Origin: Idiomarina sp. 34-48-12 | GTDB lineage: Bacteria > Pseudomonadota > Gammaproteobacteria > Enterobacterales > Alteromonadaceae | Direction of reading: 5' to 3' | Assembly: GCA_002279005.1 (NCBI GenBank) | Contig: NCJS01000004.1 | Coordinates: forward strand, 1 to 43,617 | Length of the DNA: 43,617 bases | Shown here: in pieces, positions 35,935 to 43,617 of the stretch | How the letters are laid out: every line of letters starts with the position of its first letter | Position numbering within the stretch: the first letter of the stretch is position 1 | Position numbers and translations under genes: made by a program | Notes under the pieces: model-generated | Seen by the model: the letters and a program-made list of their open reading frames with translations, nothing else | What the model was told of the DNA's origin: nothing | The model's database searches: none

Positions 35935-36365
35935 TTCGAGAACTTGCCGAAGTGATTGCCGTAGAAAGCGATTTTTTATTGGTTTCTACAGAATTAAGAA
36001 CCGGCTGTAACGGCTGCGCACAACAAAATACCTGTGGCGCAGGCGTTATCTCAAAGGCGTTTTCTGATCGCCGTGCTGAATTTCGTGTCCACAAGCCGAA
36101 AGGGCAGTTTAGTCCGGGTCAGCAAATTGAGTTATTACTTCCCGAACAGGCGCTTACACGCTACTCGCTAGCGGTTTACTTACTGCCAATTCTAGCCTTA
36201 TTACTTATCGCTATTGCGACAGGTCAGTTTTTGTTGTGGTCAGAGGGATGGGTGATTCTTAGCGCGTTTAGTGGCTTTGCGTTCACCTTCTATCTGTTAC
36301 GACACTGGTTACAGCAACGTGATATTCAAGTTGCGCAACTGTTGAGCGTGCAACAAATCGATTAA
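35931..36365 (+). CDS. rseC: Sigma-E positive regulator RseC/MucC
   Basis: RseC is a small inner-membrane protein with a positive effect on sigma-E and, in some species, a role in SoxR reduction. The 144-residue protein has an N-terminal cytoplasmic segment with a Cys cluster (Cys-26, Cys-29 and Cys-35 in TGCNGCAQQNTCGAG). Two membrane segments follow (about 78-103 and 107-122). The C-terminal tail is short. The family normally has a Cys-rich N-terminus, so this fits. It closes rpoE-rseABC and overlaps rseB by 4 bases. Confidence 0.93.
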   Translation: MIRELAEVIAVESDFLLVSTELRTGCNGCAQQNTCGAGVISKAFSDRRAEFRVHKPKGQFSPGQQIELLLPEQALTRYSLAVYLLPILALLLIAIATGQFLLWSEGWVILSAFSGFAFTFYLLRHWLQQRDIQVAQLLSVQQID

Positions 36366-36381
36366 AAATACCCGAAATTCT

Positions 36382-36410
36382 TTGTCCCGAACCGCATAAA
36401 TCAGTATGAT
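36382..36410 (+). promoter_or_regulatory. Candidate sigma-70 promoter for lepA-lepB
   Basis: TTGTCC (36382-36387) and TATGAT (36405-36410) are separated by exactly 17 bases, about 50 bases before the lepA ATG. No terminator is seen between rseC and here, so it may work alongside read-through from rpoE. Confidence 0.6.
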
Positions 36411-36458
36411 CAGCGGTTAGTATTTATTCCTTATTTTTTTGTTGTTGCGGGGGCATTA

Positions 36459-38270
36459 ATGCCAGAGAAGGCGTTTAAGCAAGCAAATATTCGCAATTTT
36501 TCAATTATTGCGCACATCGACCATGGTAAGTCGACTCTTTCTGATCGTTTGATACAGCATTGTGGCGGTTTAACTGACCGTGAAATGGCTGAACAAGTAC
36601 TTGATTCAATGGATCTTGAGCGCGAACGCGGTATTACCATTAAAGCGCAGAGCGTGACCTTGCACTACACCGCACAAGATGGCGAAACCTATCAGCTGAA
36701 CTTTATCGATACGCCAGGACACGTTGACTTCTCATACGAAGTATCACGAAGCCTAGCTGGGTGTGAAGGCGCCTTGTTGGTGGTTGATGCTGCACAGGGT
36801 GTTGAAGCGCAAACGTTGGCAAACTGCTACACCGCCATTGAAATGGACCTTGAAGTGGTTCCGGTGTTAAACAAGATCGATTTGCCGCAGGCTGATCCTA
36901 TGCGAGTGGCTGAAGAGATTGAAGACATTGTCGGCATCCAAGCGATTGATGCGGTGCAGTGTTCTGCCAAAACCGGCATTGGTATCGATGAAGTTTTAGA
37001 ACGTATCGTGAAGCAGATTCCGCCACCGCAAGGTGATGCCGAGGAACCATTACAAGCGTTAATCATCGACTCTTGGTTTGATAATTATCAAGGCGTTGTG
37101 AGTTTAGTACGCGTAAAAAATGGTGTGTTACGTGCTGGCGACAAAATGAAAGTGATGTCGACAGGGCAAACCCATCAGATTGATAAAGTTGGATTCTTCT
37201 CACCAAAAGCCACGGAAACCGGCATTTTGCGTTGTGGTGAAGTAGGTTTTGTTATTGCCGGGATTAAAGAAATTCACGGTGCGCCAGTAGGGGATACCCT
37301 CACGCTAGCGAAACAACCCGCACCGCAACCGCTACCAGGCTTTAAAAAAGTGAAACCGCAGGTTTACGCGGGGATGTTTCCAATTTCATCGGATGATTAT
37401 GAAAACTTCCGTGATGCGTTGTCGAAACTCTCATTGAACGATGCGTCACTGTTCTATGAACCGGAAAACTCTGCTGCACTGGGTTTTGGTTTCCGCGTCG
37501 GCTTTCTGGGTATGCTGCACATGGAAATCATCCAAGAGCGCCTAGAACGTGAATATGATATCGATTTGATTACCACTGCGCCAACAGTGGTGTATAAAGT
37601 GATTACGAAAGACGGCAAAGAGCATAAGGTAGACAACCCTGCTAACTTGCCAGCAGTGAATGATATTGAAACCATTTATGAGCCGATTGTTGAAGCGAAT
37701 ATTCTCGTTCCGCAAGAGTATCTTGGTAACGTGATCACGCTGTGTGTTGATAAGCGTGGTGTACAAACCAAAATGGCTTATCACGGCAATCAAGTGGCGG
37801 TGACGTACGAATTGCCAATGGCTGAAGTGGTGATGGATTTCTTTGATCGCTTAAAATCAACGAGTCGCGGTTATGCGTCGCTTGATTATAACTTTAAACG
37901 CTTCCAAGAAGCGGACATGGTGCGTGTTGACGTGTTAATTAACGGTGACAAGGTTGACGCCTTGGCGATGATTACCCACCGCGATAATTCACAAGGCCGT
38001 GGTCGCGAATTGGTTGATAAAATGCGAGAGTTAATTCCACGACAAATGTTCGATATCGCGATTCAAGCGACTATTGGCACGCAAGTCATTGCGCGCGCTA
38101 CGGTGAAGCAATTGCGTAAAAACGTGACCGCGAAGTGTTACGGTGGTGACGTCAGTCGTAAGAAAAAACTCTTACAAAAACAAAAAGAAGGTAAGAAGCG
38201 AATGAAGCAGCTTGGTAACGTCGAAGTACCGCAAGAAGCATTTCTTGCCGTACTGAAAGTTGGCAAGTAA
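36459..38270 (+). CDS. lepA: Elongation factor 4 (LepA)
   Basis: LepA is a membrane-associated translational GTPase that acts on ribosomes, affecting initiation or back-translocation. The 603-residue protein has GTPase motifs AHIDHGKST (18-26), [18 protein letters not shown] and NKIDLP. The EF-G-like domains and the LepA-specific C-terminal domain follow ([20 protein letters not shown] and the basic tail with [19 protein letters not shown]). The ribosome site GCGGGGG is 5 bases upstream of the ATG. It precedes lepB as in almost all proteobacteria. Confidence 0.97.
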   Translation: MPEKAFKQANIRNFSIIAHIDHGKSTLSDRLIQHCGGLTDREMAEQVLDSMDLERERGITIKAQSVTLHYTAQDGETYQLNFIDTPGHVDFSYEVSRSLAGCEGALLVVDAAQGVEAQTLANCYTAIEMDLEVVPVLNKIDLPQADPMRVAEEIEDIVGIQAIDAVQCSAKTGIGIDEVLERIVKQIPPPQGDAEEPLQALIIDSWFDNYQGVVSLVRVKNGVLRAGDKMKVMSTGQTHQIDKVGFFSPKATETGILRCGEVGFVIAGIKEIHGAPVGDTLTLAKQPAPQPLPGFKKVKPQVYAGMFPISSDDYENFRDALSKLSLNDASLFYEPENSAALGFGFRVGFLGMLHMEIIQERLEREYDIDLITTAPTVVYKVITKDGKEHKVDNPANLPAVNDIETIYEPIVEANILVPQEYLGNVITLCVDKRGVQTKMAYHGNQVAVTYELPMAEVVMDFFDRLKSTSRGYASLDYNFKRFQEADMVRVDVLINGDKVDALAMITHRDNSQGRGRELVDKMRELIPRQMFDIAIQATIGTQVIARATVKQLRKNVTAKCYGGDVSRKKKLLQKQKEGKKRMKQLGNVEVPQEAFLAVLKVGK

Positions 38271-38305
38271 TGCGATTCGCTCGGTGCGCTAGGAATCAAA
38301 AATAA

Positions 38306-39241
38306 ATGGCTAACTTTTATTCGATTGTGCTGACGCTAGTGACCATCGTTGCAGGTTTGATTTGGCTTTATGATGCCAGAATGAATAAACCTGCACGTTT
38401 GGCAGCTATCGCTAAAGTAGAAGAACAAACCAACAAAACTTTGGATGATGAAGAACGTGAACGCGTTGCGCCGCAGGGGCGTGTGGCGGAATTTGCACAA
38501 AGCGTTTTTCCTATTTTGTTTATTATTTTAATTGTTCGTTCATTCTTCTATGAGCCATTTCGAATTCCATCAGCATCCATGATGCCAACCATGTTGGCTG
38601 GCGATTTCGTGTTGGTGCAAAAGTTTAGCTATGGTGTTCGTGATCCATTATTTCGCACAGAATTGCTAGAAACTGGAAAGCCAAACCGCGGCGATATTGC
38701 GGTGTTCAAATTTCCGGTAAACCCACAAGTTGATTTCATTAAACGCATTGTGGCAACGCCAGGCGATCGAATTATCTATCGTAACAAAACCTTGTATTTG
38801 GAGCCGGCGTGCGTTGATAGCTCTGCAGAATGTCCGCAGTTGCAAGTCATTGAACGCAATGTGCAACAACAAGACGAAGTTTATTTTAGTCGCACGACAC
38901 CACTGCAACGTTATTCGGAGCAACTTGGTGACGTTGAGCATGAAATACTCATCGATCCGACTGTGGCACCGCGTACCGCTTATTATTTTCAACAAGCGGG
39001 CACTGCCGCTGATGAATGGATAGTGCCAGAAGGCCATTATTTTGCGATGGGTGATAATCGCGATAACTCTGAAGATAGTCGCTATTGGGGCTTTGTTCCG
39101 TATGAGAACCTGGTTGGCAAAGCCACGTTTATTTGGATGAGTTTGGAATTTGATCGCGGCCCAGAATCTTGGGTGCCAGAGTGGTTACCAGGCTGGATAC
39201 CTTCGGGCGTTCGCTGGCATCGTCTTGGCAGTGTGGAGTAA
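38306..39241 (+). CDS. lepB: Signal peptidase I
   Basis: LepB removes signal peptides from exported proteins, including Skp, BamA and RseB in this window. The 311-residue protein has two N-terminal membrane segments (about 5-22 and 62-80) joined by a cytoplasmic loop. The catalytic domain is periplasmic, with the Ser/Lys dyad at Ser-91 (RIPSASMMPT) and Lys-146 (FIKRIVATPGD), both at E. coli positions. The GDNRDNSEDSRYWGFV block is also present. It follows lepA by 35 bases and is three bases before rnc. Confidence 0.97.
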   Translation: MANFYSIVLTLVTIVAGLIWLYDARMNKPARLAAIAKVEEQTNKTLDDEERERVAPQGRVAEFAQSVFPILFIILIVRSFFYEPFRIPSASMMPTMLAGDFVLVQKFSYGVRDPLFRTELLETGKPNRGDIAVFKFPVNPQVDFIKRIVATPGDRIIYRNKTLYLEPACVDSSAECPQLQVIERNVQQQDEVYFSRTTPLQRYSEQLGDVEHEILIDPTVAPRTAYYFQQAGTAADEWIVPEGHYFAMGDNRDNSEDSRYWGFVPYENLVGKATFIWMSLEFDRGPESWVPEWLPGWIPSGVRWHRLGSVE

Positions 39242-39244
39242 GGC

Positions 39245-39940
39245 GTGAGTTTACCGAAACCACCACTGAAACAGCTTGAAAAGTCATTTGGTTATACCTT
39301 TAAAAATCGTGATGCATTAACGCAGGCACTGACGCACCGAAGTGCTGCTGCGAAACACAACGAGCGCCTCGAATTCCTTGGCGACTCAGTGTTAGGTATC
39401 ATCATTAGTGAAGCGTTATTTGAGCAATTCCCGAATATTGATGAAGGTGATTTAAGCCGTATGCGCGCCACGTTAGTGTGTGGACGCAGTCTCGCTAAAT
39501 TAGCTCAGCGTTTCGAATTAGGGAAATTTTTGGTCCTTGGCCCTGGTGAAATGAAGAGCGGCGGACATCGTCGTGAATCCATACTCGCTGATGCGGTAGA
39601 AGCCTTGTTGGGCGCCATGTATTTAGAAAGCGATTTAAACACTTGTCGAGAGGTTGTACTAAACTGGTATTCGAAACAGTTGGCAGCCATCAAACCGGGC
39701 GCAAGCCATAAAGACCCCAAAACGCGTTTGCAAGAGTATTTGCAAGGGCGCCAGCGCGCACTGCCAATTTATGAAGTTGTCGCGACACAAGGGCAAGCAC
39801 ATAACCAACAATTTACCGTAAGTTGTCAAGTTGATGGGTTGGAACAGCCTATTCGTGGTACGGGGACAAGTCGCCGTAAAGCCGAGCAGCAGGCTGCAAC
39901 CGAAGCACTTGAACAACTTATTCAGCAGGAAAATTCATGA
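39245..39940 (+). CDS. rnc: Ribonuclease III
   Basis: RNase III cuts double-stranded RNA in rRNA maturation and in regulatory mRNA decay. The 231-residue protein has the signature [12 protein letters not shown] (39-50), the second acidic motif in [15 protein letters not shown], and a C-terminal dsRNA-binding domain (about 157-227). The start is a GTG 3 bases after lepB, with GGAGTAAG overlapping the lepB stop as its ribosome site. It overlaps era by 4 bases, the classic rnc-era pair. Confidence 0.96.
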   Translation: MSLPKPPLKQLEKSFGYTFKNRDALTQALTHRSAAAKHNERLEFLGDSVLGIIISEALFEQFPNIDEGDLSRMRATLVCGRSLAKLAQRFELGKFLVLGPGEMKSGGHRRESILADAVEALLGAMYLESDLNTCREVVLNWYSKQLAAIKPGASHKDPKTRLQEYLQGRQRALPIYEVVATQGQAHNQQFTVSCQVDGLEQPIRGTGTSRRKAEQQAATEALEQLIQQENS

Positions 39941-40845
39941 CTGAACCGCAATACAGCTCAGAATCAGCGTTTGTTGCCATTGTAGGGCGCCCAAATGTCG
40001 GGAAATCAACGCTACTTAATCGTATTCTTGGGCAAAAGATAAGTATTACCTCAAGTAAGCCACAAACAACGCGTCACCGCATTTTAGGTATTGAAACTGA
40101 AGGCGAGCGCCAAATTGTCTACGTGGACACGCCAGGTCTTCACCAAGATGAAAAGCGCGCGATTAACCGTTTAATGAACCGAGCGGCGTCGAGCTCACTG
40201 AGTGGCGTTGAAGTTGTGCTATTTGTCGTCGAAGCGGGCAAGTGGGCTAGCGACGATGAAATGGTACTCAATAAACTGAAAAAATCAGAGCGTCCGGTTA
40301 TTTTGGTCATTAATAAAATTGACCAATTTAAAGACAAAACTGAGTTATTACCGTATTTACAGCAGCTTGCCGAAAAGCATAGCTTCGCTGAAATTATCCC
40401 ATTATCAGCAGCGACCGGCGCACAAGTAGAAGCCTTGCGAGAAATCGTGCATAGGTATGCACGTCCGGGCGTTCATCATTTTCCAGAAGATTATGTGACC
40501 GACCGTTCGTTACGTTTTATGGTGGCGGAAATTATTCGCGAAAAACTCATGCGTTTTACCGGTGATGAGCTGCCGTACAGTACCACCGTTGAAATTGAGC
40601 AATTTAAGACAGCACCATCAGGCACCACACACATTCATGCACTGATATTGGTTGAGCGCGACGGCCAGAAGCGCATGGTGATAGGCGCAGGTGGTAGTAA
40701 ATTAAAAACAATTGGCACCGAAGCGCGTCGCGATATTGAGCCACTGGTTGGTGGCAAAGTTCACTTGCAGTTGTGGGTGAAAGTGAAATCGGGCTGGGCT
40801 GACGACGAGCGAGCGCTGCGTAGCTTAGGTTACGGCGAGGATTAA
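39937..40845 (+). CDS. era: GTPase Era
   Basis: Era binds the 3' end of 16S rRNA and helps mature the 30S subunit. The 302-residue protein has a P-loop GRPNVGKS (17-24), [20 protein letters not shown] with the G3 motif DTPG, and the G4 motif NKID. The C-terminal KH domain contains [20 protein letters not shown], and the blocks [18 protein letters not shown] are typical. It overlaps rnc by 4 bases and is followed by recO after 3 bases, the same order as E. coli. Confidence 0.97.
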   Translation: MTEPQYSSESAFVAIVGRPNVGKSTLLNRILGQKISITSSKPQTTRHRILGIETEGERQIVYVDTPGLHQDEKRAINRLMNRAASSSLSGVEVVLFVVEAGKWASDDEMVLNKLKKSERPVILVINKIDQFKDKTELLPYLQQLAEKHSFAEIIPLSAATGAQVEALREIVHRYARPGVHHFPEDYVTDRSLRFMVAEIIREKLMRFTGDELPYSTTVEIEQFKTAPSGTTHIHALILVERDGQKRMVIGAGGSKLKTIGTEARRDIEPLVGGKVHLQLWVKVKSGWADDERALRSLGYGED

Positions 40846-40848
40846 GCG

Positions 40849-41550
40849 GTGGAACCGGCGTTTGTATTGCATCGCTGGCCCTACCAAGACAGCAGTTTAC
40901 TGGTTGAATTGTTCTCTGCTGAGCATGGCCGTTTTCGCGCGATTGCGAAAGGTGCAAAACGGCCGAAAAGTGCTTGGCGTAGTATCTTGCAACCCTTCAC
41001 ACCGTTGCAGATTAGTACGCGTGGTCGTCACGAATTACAAACATTGGTTGCTGCAGAGTTAATCGATACCAGTTTGAACTTAAGAGGTACGGCACTCTAC
41101 AGTGGCTTTTATGTCAATGAACTGGTGCAACGCCTGACCACCCCATACCATGTGGTTGATGGTCTTTTTCAAGACTACCAAGAAACCTTGGAGCTACTCA
41201 CTCAGGTGAACCATGTTGAACCAATCTTGCGTCGCTTTGAATGGCAATTACTTTGTCATTTAGGGCATGGCTTTGACTGGCATATGGACACCCATGAGCA
41301 ACCCATAATCGCAACGCAAACGTATCAATTCATTCCTGAATCTGGATTTTCACTGACAAACGCCAGTAATCAGACGGATATCATTGTATTGAGAGGCGCC
41401 GATATACTGCGGCTTGGCGATTTTGAAGTTGCGGATCAACGCCTACTAAACTTATTTAAACGACTGATGCGTATGGCATTGCAACCTTATTTGGGAAATC
41501 AGCCGCTGCGCAGTCGTCAACTCTTTGTTCAATTTAAGGATATGTCATGA
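40849..41550 (+). CDS. recO: DNA repair protein RecO
   Basis: RecO works with RecR to load RecA on SSB-coated DNA in the RecF pathway; RecJ at 24079 acts in the same pathway. The 233-residue protein has an N-terminal OB-fold ([20 protein letters not shown] and then [20 protein letters not shown]) and a helical C-terminal domain. The start is a GTG with GGCGAGGATTAAGCG upstream, inside the end of era. It overlaps pdxJ by 4 bases. Sequence conservation in this family is modest, but position confirms it. Confidence 0.95.
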   Translation: MEPAFVLHRWPYQDSSLLVELFSAEHGRFRAIAKGAKRPKSAWRSILQPFTPLQISTRGRHELQTLVAAELIDTSLNLRGTALYSGFYVNELVQRLTTPYHVVDGLFQDYQETLELLTQVNHVEPILRRFEWQLLCHLGHGFDWHMDTHEQPIIATQTYQFIPESGFSLTNASNQTDIIVLRGADILRLGDFEVADQRLLNLFKRLMRMALQPYLGNQPLRSRQLFVQFKDMS

Positions 41551-42311
41551 ATTCAACCGTTGGAATTCCACCGATTTACCTCGGTGTTAACATTGACCAT
41601 GTCGCAACTGTTCGTAATGCCCGTGGCGTGAGCTACCCTGATCCGGTGACGGCAGCAGCGATTGCTGAGCAGGCGGGTGCTGATGGCATTACGGTGCATT
41701 TACGTGAAGATAGACGGCATATAAAGGATCGCGATGTTGAGATTCTTGCGCAAACCCTACAGACCCGTATGAACTTAGAAATGGCCGTCACTGACGAAAT
41801 GTTAGCGATAGCTTGTCGTACCAAGCCAACGTTTTGTTGTTTAGTGCCAGAGAAGCGCGAAGAATTAACCACCGAAGGCGGTCTCGATGTTGCTGGTCAA
41901 CAAGCCAAGATCACCAATGCGGTAGCACAACTTGCCGAACATGGTATTGCCACCAGCCTATTTATTGATGCGGATAAACGTCAAATTGATGCGGCGGTTG
42001 CGACAGGCGCGCCGATTATAGAACTGCACACCGGGCACTATGCTGAACAAACCAATGAACAGGCGCAGATGCAAGCGTTAGCTCAGTTGCGCGACGCCGC
42101 AGAATATGCGCAGGCGGCTGGTTTACAGGTGAATGCTGGGCACGGTCTGCATTATCACAACACGGCGCCGATTGCGGCCATTCCACAATTGGTTGAGCTC
42201 AATATTGGCCACGCAATTATTGCGCGTGCGGTATTAGTTGGGCTAGAACAAGCCGTACGCGATATGAAAGCAATCATGCAACAGGCGCGGTTACATGGCT
42301 CAGTTTTATAA
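41547..42311 (+). CDS. pdxJ: Pyridoxine 5'-phosphate synthase
   Basis: PdxJ condenses deoxyxylulose 5-phosphate with 3-amino-2-oxopropyl phosphate to make pyridoxine phosphate, the vitamin B6 pathway. It shares the DXP substrate with Dxr at 10195. The 254-residue TIM-barrel has [36 protein letters not shown]-like ELHTGHYA and [15 protein letters not shown]. Its ATG overlaps recO by 4 bases and its end overlaps rlmD by 17 bases. E. coli has acpS next instead, so the order changes here. Confidence 0.97.
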   Translation: MNSTVGIPPIYLGVNIDHVATVRNARGVSYPDPVTAAAIAEQAGADGITVHLREDRRHIKDRDVEILAQTLQTRMNLEMAVTDEMLAIACRTKPTFCCLVPEKREELTTEGGLDVAGQQAKITNAVAQLAEHGIATSLFIDADKRQIDAAVATGAPIIELHTGHYAEQTNEQAQMQALAQLRDAAEYAQAAGLQVNAGHGLHYHNTAPIAAIPQLVELNIGHAIIARAVLVGLEQAVRDMKAIMQQARLHGSVL

Positions 42312-43602
42312 GCCGCAAGCCCGCACAGCAAAGCCGCAGCGATTAACCGATCAGCAGGTTGTTGGCCTTGATCATCAAGGACGAGGTGTGGTTCGTACCG
42401 CCAAGGGCGTCAAATTTGTGCCGGGTGCATTACCCGATGAGCGTGTGACGATAACGGTGCAAAGTAAACATGATGCACAGTTGGAGCGAATTCAGGCGGT
42501 TAGTAAGCAGCGTGTGACGCCGCCTTGTGCGTTCTATGAGCAATGCGGTGGTTGTGATTTACAGCATCTCACGTTAGCTGCGCAGCGCGCACATAAGCAG
42601 CAGGTTGTGACTGAGATGCTGGCGAAATTCGCGCAAATTGAACCGCAGCAGTGGCTGGAACCCTTAACTGGCGATGCGTGGCACTACCGTCGTCGAGCCC
42701 GATTAGCCGTGCACTATGATGCGAAACGGCAACAATTTAAAATGGGGTTTCGGGCGCCGAAGAGTAAACGTATTACAGTCATTGATACTTGCTTGGTGTT
42801 GGCGGAGCGCTTAAATGAACTTATTTCCCCGTTACAACAACTTCTGCCACAACTTGAGTTAGTCAAACAGCTAGGTCATGTTGAATTGATTGAGTTTGAA
42901 CATCAGATTGTCGTGTTGTTGCGCATCAGAGAATGGCCAACTGCGCATGATCAGATGCAACTCGAAGCGTTTTCAAACACCTACAACGTGGCCGTATGGT
43001 GTGATTCCGAACAGCAACTAGCGCCACTTTCAACGGTCGAACCTTTAAGTTATCGCACTGTAGGGATGAGTATTCACTGTTCGCCTACGAATTTTATGCA
43101 GGCGCACCGCCAACTTAGTGAGCAAATGGTTCAACAAGCTCTGGTTTGGCTTGATATTCAGCCGAACGATAAGGTGCTTGAACTGTATGCAGGTAGCGGT
43201 AATTTCAGTGTGCCGATGGCGCTAGCTGGAGCACAGGTTACCGCCATTGAAGGCGTTGCGTCGATGGTCGAACAGCTCAAAGCAAATGCCCACCGAGCTC
43301 AAGTAAACCTTGCCGCATTCTGCACCGATCTTGAACAACCGTGGTCGCGCCAAGTGTGGAGCAACGAGCCGTATACGAAAGTGTTGTTGGATCCTGCTCG
43401 TGCCGGCGCGCCACATGCCATTCAAGAAGTAGCCACACGACAACCGCATCGAATTGTGTATGTTTCGTGTGCGCCAGATACCCTTGCGCGTGATGCGAAG
43501 GTACTGAAAGATAACGGTTATCAGTTAAAACAAGCGCAAGTGGTTGACATGTTTCCGCAGACCCATCACATTGAGGTCATGACACGATTCGAACGGGAGT
43601 AA
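42295..43602 (+). CDS. rlmD: 23S rRNA (uracil(1939)-C5)-methyltransferase RlmD
   Basis: RlmD (formerly RumA) methylates U1939 of 23S rRNA with S-adenosylmethionine. The 435-residue protein has an N-terminal TRAM domain (about 15-70), and the four [4Fe-4S] ligand cysteines are in place at 78, 84, 87 and 166. The SAM motif is [16 protein letters not shown]. The catalytic segment LDPARAGAP and nucleophile Cys-392 in [12 protein letters not shown] are present, and the general base Glu is in HHIEVM. The usual SCNP motif is SCAP here. The ATG overlaps pdxJ by 17 bases. In many gammaproteobacteria relA follows rlmD. Confidence 0.95.
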   Translation: MAQFYKPQARTAKPQRLTDQQVVGLDHQGRGVVRTAKGVKFVPGALPDERVTITVQSKHDAQLERIQAVSKQRVTPPCAFYEQCGGCDLQHLTLAAQRAHKQQVVTEMLAKFAQIEPQQWLEPLTGDAWHYRRRARLAVHYDAKRQQFKMGFRAPKSKRITVIDTCLVLAERLNELISPLQQLLPQLELVKQLGHVELIEFEHQIVVLLRIREWPTAHDQMQLEAFSNTYNVAVWCDSEQQLAPLSTVEPLSYRTVGMSIHCSPTNFMQAHRQLSEQMVQQALVWLDIQPNDKVLELYAGSGNFSVPMALAGAQVTAIEGVASMVEQLKANAHRAQVNLAAFCTDLEQPWSRQVWSNEPYTKVLLDPARAGAPHAIQEVATRQPHRIVYVSCAPDTLARDAKVLKDNGYQLKQAQVVDMFPQTHHIEVMTRFERE

Positions 43603-43606
43603 TACG

Positions 43607-43617
43607 GTGGTTTGGGT
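43607..43617 (+). CDS. Start of the next gene, cut by the window edge (possibly relA)
   Basis: A GTG at 43607 has GGGAG (43595-43599) 7 bases upstream and opens a frame reading V-V-W before the window ends. RelA commonly follows RlmD and begins MV-V, so relA is a guess from synteny only. There is not enough sequence to confirm even that a gene starts here. Confidence 0.3.

Noticed and set aside
1..43617. A novel defence, secretion or mobile system
   Set aside because: All long genes match housekeeping families with intact motifs, and no mobile-element or toxin-antitoxin signature was seen.

Overview
The window is a stretch of conserved chromosome from a gammaproteobacterium. Moderate GC by eye, the gene order and the protein styles suggest the marine Alteromonadales side, plausibly the Idiomarinaceae. 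The family-level guess is inference, because there is no 16S gene or species marker here. Almost every gene is a recognisable housekeeping gene. I see no insertion sequence, prophage, CRISPR array or defence island, and no gene-free stretch longer than 300 bases. I did not find a convincing undescribed system. The points of interest are regulatory layout, one accessory three-gene cassette, one truncated gene and one tandem repeat.

Layout. 1-844: the tail of a yqcC-like gene overlaps truC. 841-5109 (minus): map, glnD and dapD, which link N-terminal Met removal, nitrogen sensing and lysine/peptidoglycan precursor supply. 5152-7089: divergent promoters, a structured rpsB leader, rpsB-tsf and a strong terminator. 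7129-19272: pyrH, frr, uppS, cdsA, dxr, rseP, bamA, skp, lpxD, fabZ, lpxA and lpxB. This is the classic gammaproteobacterial cell-envelope cluster covering isoprenoid, phospholipid, outer-membrane protein and lipid A synthesis. 19389-22192: an accessory trio of glutathionyl-hydroquinone reductase, pirin and quinone oxidoreductase. 22216-22300 (minus): tRNA-Tyr. 22387-28505: xerD, dsbC-like, recJ, prfB (with the programmed +1 frameshift) and lysS, closed by a terminator and a heptamer tandem repeat.

28612-31313 (minus): a Cys/Met-metabolism PLP enzyme, then slyD and ygfZ, which run ygfZ to slyD. 31410-31999: sdhE and a shortened ygfX whose end overlaps convergent nadB (31943-33535, minus). 33718-36365: rpoE-rseA-rseB-rseC, the sigma-E envelope-stress operon. 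36459-43602: lepA, lepB, rnc, era, recO, pdxJ and rlmD, with the first bases of one more gene at the right edge.

How the parts connect. Envelope biogenesis is the main theme. The sigma-E operon (33718-36365) and RseP (11385-12740), the protease that releases sigma-E by cutting RseA, are both present. So are known sigma-E-type clients (BamA, Skp and the lipid A enzymes). A good sigma-E-like promoter lies in front of rpoE, and a second candidate lies inside rseP upstream of bamA. Genes are tightly packed, with many 1-17 bp overlaps and several GTG or TTG starts chosen by Shine-Dalgarno spacing and family alignment.
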